The notes beneath the pieces are model-generated. The model did no database searches. It was not told where the DNA came from and saw only the letters and a program-made list of their open reading frames with translations. From Laccaria trichodermophora (lineage: Eukaryota; Basidiomycota; Agaricomycetes; Agaricales; Hydnangiaceae), in contig JACTVC010000022.1 in the NCBI GenBank assembly GCA_018417955.1, positions 981,589 through 1,045,588 on the forward strand: 64,000 nucleotides of DNA, given 5' to 3'. The number at the start of each line of letters is the position of its first letter. The first letter of the stretch is position 1. Position numbers and translations under genes: made by a program. Shown one piece after another: positions 55,925 to 64,000 of this stretch.

Positions 55925-58417
55925 CTATTTGCGTTTACCCCTGCGCTTTGCCTTCGATCTAGTCAAGGGGATGGACGGACCAGGGGCATTGGTACGGGCG
56001 CTGCTCCTGGTTGGCTTGGCAGGGGTTGGTTTCACAGCAGTCCGGGCCCTCTTTGCGGGTGGGCCATCTTTCATCTGGATGTCCTGACCCTCTGGATTGT
56101 CCGATGGTTCCAATACACATTTTGGAACCTCTTCAACACGTGCATTTTGGATCATTGAATTATTCGGGAGTGAATGATTCAACGCCAGAGTCTCCTTGTC
56201 TGCCAGCGTGGGGGTAGCCCCTTCAGGTGTCCTTTCTCCCGGATTGGTGGAACCGCATGCAGTCGTTCTTTCAACCAGCATGAGGTCAGGCATTTTCTCT
56301 GCGACCTTGGCAAAGACGGGCTCAATCGTCTTCGGAGAATCGTTCCCACCTGCGGGTGGTGATGGGTCTGCGACGTCCCTGTTCATTGCCACTGAGGGGG
56401 GGGTGTATAATGCAGCCCCAGCCAGTACACCATTGGTCTCAGCACTGAACCAACGTTGAAACACGCGGAATTGTGCAATAGCTTGCTCCTCGGACCAATC
56501 GACACAGTCGAGGGGAAGATGAGCCGCAAACCTGTTCCACAAAGCCTTGTCAGCGGTGGCTAAACTGTGGGGTGCGGGGAGGGTCTGGACGGTGGTTGGG
56601 CCAATGGCAGGCGCTGGTAGGGTATAGGCCGTGGTTGTGGAGTGTGCTCCATCGGTTGTACATACCACAGCGGTTCCAGCCGCCCACGGGCCCTTCGTAG
56701 TAGTGGTTCCACCCACCCGCGGGCCTTTCATGCCCATCCCACCAGATCCCATGTCACGTCTGGCTGTACGGTCTAAGCTATTCGGAAGAGGGAGGTCATC
56801 ATCAGAAAAGACCAAGTCATCCATCGCCAGAAGATCGAATTCTTCTCCGGAATCGTCGACCATCTCCGTGGACTTCTTTCCTTTTTTTCCCTTTCTGTTG
56901 ACTTTACCCTTGCCCTTTTGTCCCTTGACCTTTTGTTTCAATGGATCATCAACTTCCTCGTCACTTCTGAGTTCCCCTTCATTCGATCTACGGACTTGTC
57001 GTTTCAAGTTCTCCTTTGCTCTGGATCTACGGGTCGGCTTTTGCGTATTCGTCCGGACGTCTGGAGCCTTTGCCGGGACATGTTCAGTACCCTGGATGAC
57101 AAGCCGAAAGCGAAACACAGTCTGCCCGGCACGCTGTCATTGAATCCAAAAGTTTAACAGCGTCTTCACCTTTTGAATGGCGAGGTGCGACGGCTCCGCT
57201 TCAAGCGTCTGGTAATCCGGAAGGTATTCTTCATCTATGAACGTTGCCTGATCTTTCACAATATCGGCCCACGGGACCCGAGAGGTTCTTCCATCAGTGG
57301 CCAATGCTAAAAAGATATGGGCCGTTGTAGGACAGGATGGCAGGTAGTCTGACTCACAATAATGCATTCCTACAAATGATCTTAATAGCTTTTTCAACCA
57401 TTGGATCATTACCTCCCCCGTGACATCCGAAGGCCATGACTCTGGCTCTGGGAGTATTGGCTCACCATTCTCCCGGGTGTCCAAATCCATTGGTGAGTTA
57501 CGATGTCCCCCGACAAAAATATCATTCTCCGCGGCCTTGGCATTTCCATCATAGCATTGCTGAAGATATTTTCCCCAGGAGAGGTCAGAAACAGAACCGT
57601 CGTCAATAACATCTCGATAGCTCCTGCCCATCCCGAGTTCAGCATTAAAGTTGAATTTGGAAGCAGATAGTGTCCCGTCTTCATCGCGGCAACCCCAGAA
57701 AATGTAGACCCTCCCCCCAAGCTGCTTCCAGGCTTTTTCAGCAAAGGTCCGGCAGAACTTCATTGCGGATTTCACAGCCAGCCTGTTTGTAAAAGCATGA
57801 GCCGGGTGAGAAGGGTACGGACAAAGGCAGACCTCTGTTTCTCCTCTTCCGGAGGCCCTTGTAAATTCCACTTTTTCGCCGTCTCTTTTAACTCTTCAAT
57901 CTCATCCTCTGTCAGATTGCTCAAAACCAAATTCAGCCGGCTTGGAAGCTACCAAACTTAATATCCCCATTTCCAGATAGCGTCCGTTGGGCCTCCTTAA
58001 TTTCCATCTTCTTCTGCACCGATGCGACGGTCCGGAAGTTCCAGTTCATGCTCCGGATTTTTATTTCTTTAGGCTTTCGAATTCTGGACTTGACTCCGAA
58101 CCATTGCTGGACGGCCTGTGGTATTCAATTAGCAGTCAAACGGGCCATCCGTTTCGGTCTATGCTTACCTTTCGGAGGTTAGCTGTATCTCCTTCTGCAG
58201 ATTCCTTCCTCGCCTTGAATTTTTGTAGCACCTTTCCCATAATTGCAACCCGGGCTCCAGCAGACTTCTTTGACCTATATTCCGGAAGATATTTTTCTAG
58301 GATCTCCGTCTGCCAGTCTTCCCAGATATGGGCTGGGGGTGCGACGTGTTCCACCGTTTTCGGGGGAGGTATTTCGTCCCCGGAGGGCACAGGGACATCT
58401 AGCGAGTTGTTGTTCAT
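55925..58417 (-). CDS. Unknown acidic/basic protein of the KDZ-linked cluster
   Basis: Exons from ATG 58417: 58169-58417, 57833-58115 (with a frame problem), 57358-57782, 57170-57306, 55925-57121. The N-terminal part is helical ('EDWQTEILEKYLPEYRSKKS', 'VQQWFGVKSRIRK'), the middle is globular ('FAEKAWKQLGGRVYIFWGCRDEDG', 'WADIVKDQATFIDEEYLPDY'). The last exon is disordered with basic runs (KGQKGKGKVNRKGKKGKK), an acidic patch and a C-terminal KRRGKRK, likely a nuclear signal. Exon 2 reads into TGA at ~57935 while the next frame holds 'LSNLTEDEIEELKETAKKW'. Either a 44 nt intron (GTAGCT...GACAG) or a 1 nt deletion explains this; both keep the downstream frame. Family not recognised. Divergent from the transposase gene. 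Confidence 0.55.
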
Positions 58418-58831
58418 TCTTTAGAAGCTCGTGAGATGGAGTTGTAAATGTATTCTTGAATTGTTTTTTTTTTCTTCGCTGAATTCGGCAGAGAAATGTT
58501 AGACTTCGGGATGCTAAACAAACAAAGGCCTGATTACCATATTTGACAAGTTTTCTGCCTTTTTTGGCAAGCCCACCAGAGATTGGCGAGCTAAAAATAG
58601 AATGCTCACTCTTTTCTGCTAGTCCGCATTATACTACCGTTGCCGGGCATGCTATCAGTGGTGACAAAATCAGAGCCTTCACCTGACCCTATTTAATCTA
58701 CTTGGGAGAAATGCAGCAAAGGAAGACTTATCCATTGATTGATAAACATGAGGTTCAACATGATGAACATGAGGTTCACCACGAGGCAAAACGTCTCCTT
58801 CAAAGTTCCACAACAACACCACGGATTAGAG

Positions 58832-61800
58832 ATGAGTACCCGGAGAACAAAGGTCATAGGCTCTCTGAAACACACCCGTTATACTCAAGGTCCCCGTGGA
58901 AATGTCAAAGTGAAGACAGTTTTTCCAACAGACCCAACGTCCTCTCAATGCATTTCCACCCCATCTCAATCCCCCCAAAAAAACTCTGTTTCTTTACCCC
59001 AAGTTGACCGGGATGACTGCTCAATGGGAACAAATGAAGAAATTATGTTCATGAACGTGAACAATCAGGAGATAAATGGTTCCAAGGTAGGTACCTTGAC
59101 TTAGTCATGTCAACAGATTTTTTACAATTGACAGTCATCCAACGATTATTTACGTGAGTGGGGAAATCGTCGCCGGTTGTATCTTGATGAATTACTTGAA
59201 CGAGAGGCTCCGGCACCCTCTAATATCTGTGCTACGTGCGGGGTAAGGGAGGGAACGTGGAAATGCCAGGATTGTCTGGGAAATACATCCGAATGCACAG
59301 ATTGCTGCAGAATCTCACATCGTCGACATCCGTTTCACAGGGTGAAAAGCTGGACTGGTTCATATTTCTCATCATCTTGGTTATGGAAAGTGGGTACTGT
59401 CGTACACTTGGGACACAACGGCTCGCCTTGTCCGGGGATGAAATGGGATTCTTCGGATAATGAGGGGTTAGACCCAGATATTTATCTGGATCAGGGTGGA
59501 TGTCCATTGGATTCCGCGGATATGGACCCGGATGACATTGACATTGACATCGATATCGAGGATCTCACGGATGCCGGGGAAAGTCTCCAGGATGACAATG
59601 AGATCCCCGATCCACCTGTATCTTATCTGAATGGACGTCGGGTGCTTACATTTGTTCATACAAACGGAATTCATCAGCTACCTACGTCATTCTGCCATTG
59701 TGCGGGTGCACCCGCATTGGATATTCAATTGTTACGGATGGGATTCTTTCCCTCTACCTCCGCTCAACCGCAGACAGCTTTTACTTTCAGTGTCCTTGAT
59801 GACTATCTCCTGGAAAACCTGGAATGCAAAACGTCCGCGACCCATTACTATTCCAAACTCCGGAGAATGACTTCCAAAGCATTTCCAAGGCAGGTTAAGG
59901 TATGTAGGAGCCACAATGAGATTTTTGGACTATGGACTCAAAAGGAAATGGCAGGACCGATATCGAGAGCTTATTCGGGCAAGTCGTCAATGGAGAAGTT
60001 TAAAAGAATACAAGTGGTTTGGATTCGGACATCAACATCGTCCTCCGGAACAGGAGAGTTAGCACTTTTCTGTGCAGCATGTCCGCAGCCGGGGGTTAAT
60101 CTTCCAGAGAACTGGAAAGAGGATGCTGAGCAATGGGCGTATTCTCGGGGCTTTGTTCTGGATGGTAACTTTACCTGTAATCATAAATTGCAGCGACGGC
60201 CGGAAACGGATGTTTGGTTAAAGAATGGGGAGGGATACATGGTGGAAAAGCAAAGATACGGACAGCATTTGAGGGTCGCGAAAGAAGTCAAGGAGGTGAG
60301 CAATTAGCCATTTATTCCGGATCCTTTCGACCCGGCCGTTCTAGGCACCAACTTGTAATGAGCATCATGCTGTCAATGACAAGGCCCATATTCACAAAGG
60401 TTGCGATTCCACGGGTCTGGGAGCTGCTGCGTGTCTGAGGCATGGCTGCTACTGCCCTGGTGGTGTTGTTGACTTTCAAAAAGGCGAAAGGTAGGTACTC
60501 CTGTCCTCCGCCGTCTTTTATGTCATTGAGAAAGTTTGCTAGACAGATGAACATGGATTACGCACTTTGTGAGGCAATGAAGAACACCAACATGGAGGAA
60601 ATAATGAAGTGCATTGTGGTCTATGATGTGAACTGCCAGTACCATAAGAATTTTTTCAAACGGGTGGAGGACAGCCCGTTTCTCGAAGTTCACCCAGGCC
60701 TAATCATCATTCCCGGGATAGGCCTTTTCCACGTCCACGGGCATCAATTGATTTGTCTGGCTAGGTTTTCACCTACTTTTATTGAGGGGGCGGGTCAGGC
60801 TGATGGTGAAATTCTGGAGACCCTTTGGTCGACCCTTAATCACATTGGTCGAATCTCCCGAACAATGACTCTCGCCCATCGGACCGAGGTCTTGGACTCC
60901 CACATGGGAGATAGCAACTGGAAGAAACTCGTGAACATGGGTCCGCCTTAAATATGTCTTCCAAAAGCGATGCTGATTGGTGTTAGTTTCTTCGCTATGC
61001 CACCGCTGGAAGAAGATTCAATCCGGACTCGCGGCCGCGGAAGCGGAGTTATTGAAACTTTCGGACACTGCGAGCCCCGAACAACTTAAAGATTGGGATG
61101 GACTTGCTGAGGAAGCACAGAGACGCCGGGTGGCTGATGCCTCAGCAATGGATGTGTATGAAGCAGAAGCTCCGAAGGGTTTGTCTTCCTCTGTTACAAC
61201 CTAATCTGTCTTGTATTAAAGGCCAGCATCAGTGCCTACGCAGAAGGACGTTCAAGCAGCGCTCATGGGACAGGAATCCCCAGTGAACGCTTCCATGGGA
61301 GTAACATTGTGGGTTAGCACTGGGATCAAGATACAGGAAGCTCAGTAAGTTAATTGTCCCTCATCAGGGACTTTAAGTTTATATTAGTAGATTGGCGTTA
61401 AGTCGGTTTATCCGGATGATGGGCAGGAAGCCAACACCCGAGGACAAGCTCGACCTGGCGAAGCGACGTCAGATGTTTCTCCGAAGAATTGATGCATTCG
61501 AGCGGGAAGCATACGAACTGTTTCCCGGAGTAGACTTCGTGAGTCAGACCATGGACATACCACCCGTGGAAGACGGATATGAACATGACGATGATTTGGA
61601 GATGCTGCTGGCCAATCCCCCTTCATCTGACAGGCAAATGGCTGAAAGCATGGAGGTCATACTCCCCTCGTCTTTTCCTGACCTTCTGGAGCAAATGGCG
61701 ATTGCCCGTCAGCGGGAGATTCTTCTCCGGATTGCACAAGCCAATGATACACTGGCAGCCATCCGTTTGGAAATCGGACACAAATCATTCATCTATCGCA

Positions 61801-62390
61801 AAGAAATTAACAATCAGGAAAGTAAAAAGGGAAAGACCCGTTCCTATGACAAGGTAAATACTGCGGATAGAAACTTGGCACACCATCTCCGGGTCTATGC
61901 ACACGCTCGATGGGCTTTGGCCCGCTTGGGTGCGTCGGCTGACATTCTCAACAAATATCGACCTATAGAAAAGAAAGAAACCCATACGCTTCCCAATATT
62001 TCTCAGCCAAATGGTCGGGGCTTTAGAAACCAGAACATTCCCTGGTTCTGGGGCATGAATATTCATGGAGATTCATTCGAAAGCTTTCACATGGAAGAAT
62101 GTAGGAACTTTAGCCAGTCTTTGGATCTACGACTAACAGTAATTCCAGTGTATCGAGTGAATTATATCCGGGCGAAGGCAAGGCGGGACAGGTGGCTGGA
62201 GGAATTCAAGCTCGTTCCGCGGGAAATGCGCTGGACGATGTTGTACTTCCAGCGTCGGGCTGAAACGTGGGATGGCCTTGGATATGAAACGACTCCAGGG
62301 AAGCAGTGTTATGCTAGGAGACAAGCGGGCATGTGGCGGGCGTTCCAGATCCAGGCGCTTGCTGACTTCCAACGTTCCGGGGCCATTTGA
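58832..62390 (+). pseudogene. KDZ (Kyakuja-Dileera-Zisupton) transposase with CxC2 cysteine cluster, one frameshift
   Basis: Eight exons: 58832-59086, 59135-59899, 59955-60295, 60345-60490, 60543-60940, 60987-61178, 61227-61344, 61391-62390; ~1070 residues. An in-frame ATG at 58748 is an alternative start. Exon 2 carries the CxC2 cluster (CATCGVREGTWKCQDC...CTDCCRISH..HPFHRVKSW) and 'LGH..SPCP'. The RNase H-like core has 'CIVVYDVNCQY' (first acidic residue), 'GIGLFHVHGHQ.IC' and 'EGAGQADGEILETLWSTLN' (catalytic Glu region). 'CNEHHAVNDKA' and 'HGCYCPGGVVDFQKGER' precede the core. Exon 3 has 341 nt where 342 are needed: after 'FGFGHQHRPPEQ' the frame slips before 'GELALFCAACPQPG', a 1-nt loss near 60050. 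Otherwise intact, so decay is recent or a sequencing error. Confidence 0.88.
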
Positions 62391-62407
62391 TTACGGGTTC
62401 TCCTTGC

Positions 62408-63586
62408 ATGGCTACGGCCGCGGGCGTAAACGTGGGAGCGTATCATGTCCGTTCGGGTTGTTTGCTACTGTATTTCCACAGGGCTGATCTAAGAATTGAT
62501 TGTATCTATCGGCAAAATATTTCTTGTCCTCCAAATATGTTGTTCACTGATGAGCAGTTGGACAACGAAGAGCGTACGGTGCCTATGCAACAACTTCTTT
62601 ATATGATGAGCTCAAGGTTTCGGGCCGCAAACAGAGCTTTGAGGGATGTAAAAACCGTGGACCAGGAAGAAGCATGGGTGAAAATGTTTCAACAAGAAGT
62701 GGTAAAGTGACCCTGTTTTTGTCCCTCATTTCCCCGTTAACGTTCTCAATTCAGGACGCAATTACATATTTACTCGGATCGCATCGTGCCCGAGGGTATC
62801 ACTACGACATTCCCACGTATCTTGCAGAATCCATCTCCGCGAGGGGCCCAGTTCATATGGACTTTGAATGCCCGGACACCAACCCTGATCGAATCGTGGA
62901 CTGCTATTTGAGTGACTGGTGGAACGCAAAGGATATGGCGTCCATTGTGGATACATTTCCGAAATGGAGTGATGTGCAGGAGGATGCACTTCTCATACAT
63001 TCAAAGTTTGTAAGTTGACCGTTTTGCTGAAACCAGGCTGTCTATTGTTGACATTTCCGTTTAGCTGGAGCAAATCTATGAACACCGAGGGGAGGTTCCG
63101 ATCTCCGTATCCAACTCCGCGGAGATAGAACAATTGGAAGCTCTCCGGGATGGCATCGCCCGCGGAGCGGCGACCTTGGATGTAGAAATCAACCGGCTCT
63201 CTGACAACATCAAGGAGCTGGACGAAAGAATGCAGGACGCCTCAGTGGATATTACTGCAATGGAGGCCGAATATCGGACTGAATATCAACGTCGCGTTCT
63301 TGATAACATCCGAGAACGTCATGAGAAAGAGGATAAGCTGAAGGAGAATACACAGGTGGCGGAGGATATGGCTCAAGCAATGCTTTCATCTGCCCGACCA
63401 AGACGGGCACTTCCACAAAGGCTACAGAGGAGGGGCAGGCCGCCCATTCGAGGTCTCCCAGAATTTTCCCTCTCAGAGGGTGGGGACCCGGATACGTTGC
63501 ACGGACCCGCCTCGGAGCAAGACATTCCGGCCAATCCATGTCAAGACAATTTGGACGTTATGATGGTTACGGACGATGATTTTTAA
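62408..63586 (+). CDS. AT-hook/coiled-coil protein of the KDZ-linked cluster
   Basis: Three exons: 62408-62701, 62755-63009, 63065-63586; 356 residues from ATG 62408, directly downstream of the transposase stop. Exon 1 has 'DEQLDNEERTVPMQQLLYMM'. Exon 2 has 'GYHYDIPTYLAESISARGPV' and 'DCYLSDWWNAKDMASIVDTF'. Exon 3 is a coiled coil (DVEINRLSDNIKELDERMQD; RRVLDNIRERHEKEDKLKEN), then 'RRGRPPIRG', an AT-hook core (RGRP) that binds the minor groove, and an acidic tail. The exact start is uncertain because the region before 62480 could hold an intron. It could alternatively be a separate C-terminal extension of the transposase transcript. Confidence 0.55.
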
Positions 63587-63625
63587 AAGCTGTTCGGGGT
63601 CTGTCCATGTAGTATATGTATATAT

Positions 63626-64000
63626 CTATATCAATGGTTTCCATTCACCCCCTTGTTCCAGATGAATGATTCTTTCCATCTTTTCCGGGTCGTCTAGTTC
63701 CAACCAAGCCAGAAACAACTCATCCGACATCCAAGGATGCTGGTCATACCCCAGTTGACGGAGTACCCGTTCTCTCATGAAGAACGCCAAGCAGTATCGT
63801 TCCTCGGTTGAAGGCGATACTCCATGCCTAACGGACTTGGACAATACTGAGAGAAGAGTGCCCGGCTTGTATTGAAATCTAATCCCAATGCCTGGAAGCT
63901 CGGCCCGAAGGTTTGGATCAATCGTCCGGCCAATGGTGGCAGGAGATCGAACATTCCATCGGACTTTGTCCATCTCTATGGAATGGTGATTCCCTCTGAC
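63626..64000 (-). CDS. Probable TET/JBP-like 2-oxoglutarate/Fe(II) dioxygenase, C-terminal part (cut by window edge)
   Basis: Open on the minus strand from the edge region to a stop at 63626. 'ELPGIGIRFQYKPGTLLSVL' and 'RHGVS...ERYCLAFFMRERV' match the last part of the double-stranded beta-helix in fungal TET/JBP proteins: the distal iron-binding His in 'RHGV' and the 2OG-binding Arg in 'ERYC' or 'FMRERV'. A WMSDELF tail follows. TET/JBP enzymes oxidise methyl groups on DNA bases, and in mushrooms their genes are often linked to KDZ transposases (established for the families). The HxD motif would lie beyond 64000. A CCATAG acceptor at ~63978 suggests more exons upstream. Confidence 0.6.
   Translation of the reverse strand, partial: VRGNHHSIEMDKVRWNVRSPATIGRTIDPNLRAELPGIGIRFQYKPGTLLSVLSKSVRHGVSPSTEERYCLAFFMRERVLRQLGYDQHPWMSDELFLAWLELDDPEKMERIIHLEQGGEWKPLI

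Overview
The window looks like nuclear DNA of a mushroom-forming basidiomycete (Agaricomycetes). Genes are split by many 45-60 nt introns with GT(A/G)NGT donors, a few of them GC-AG. There is an intron-bearing elongator tRNA-Met, and a KDZ transposase element with a cysteine cluster and a TET/JBP-like gene beside it, a combination known mainly from mushroom genomes. All multi-exon models here were assembled by eye from splice signals, reading-frame phase and family consensus, without transcript data.

Layout. 1-4.5 kb: AT-rich, repeat-laden DNA with a degenerate ~155 bp tandem array, then tRNA-Met(CAT). 4.5-15 kb: a possible tiny secreted peptide gene broken by TGA, a toxD-like enoyl reductase/MDR gene, a Ser/Pro-rich protein, and two tandem PR-1/CAP secreted proteins with identical exon plans. 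15-38.4 kb is the gene-dense conserved part: glucosidase II alpha (GH31), two unknown proteins, a 3-hydroxybutyryl-CoA dehydrogenase with a 7 nt microexon, a cyclase-family hydrolase, a 16-exon SulP sulfate transporter, a TMEM198/DUF4203-like membrane protein, the KDEL receptor ERD2, and a C2-plus-NACHT-like P-loop NTPase.

38.4-52.4 kb is a nest of repeats: a foldback/MITE-like element, GGGTA-rich palindromic repeats, the 3' end of a Ty3/Gypsy chromovirus (integrase tail, chromodomain, an extra ORF, polypurine tract, LTR) read on the minus strand, a 4.03 kb giant inverted-repeat element inserted into the extra ORF, a second LTR-like block, a repeat-built ORF split by a MITE, and a ~57 bp tandem array.

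52.4-64 kb is a gene cluster that appears to belong to a KDZ-type (Kyakuja-Dileera-Zisupton) transposon: a coiled-coil gene, a zinc-cluster/coiled-coil gene, a basic/acidic unknown gene, the CxC2-KDZ transposase (one 1-nt frameshift), an AT-hook/coiled-coil gene and, cut by the right edge, the C-terminus of a probable TET/JBP 2-oxoglutarate dioxygenase.

Glucosidase II and ERD2 both serve ER glycoprotein quality control and retrieval. The 52-64 kb genes may form one mobile unit in which a transposase travels with chromatin/DNA-modification proteins; this is inference from co-location and family knowledge.
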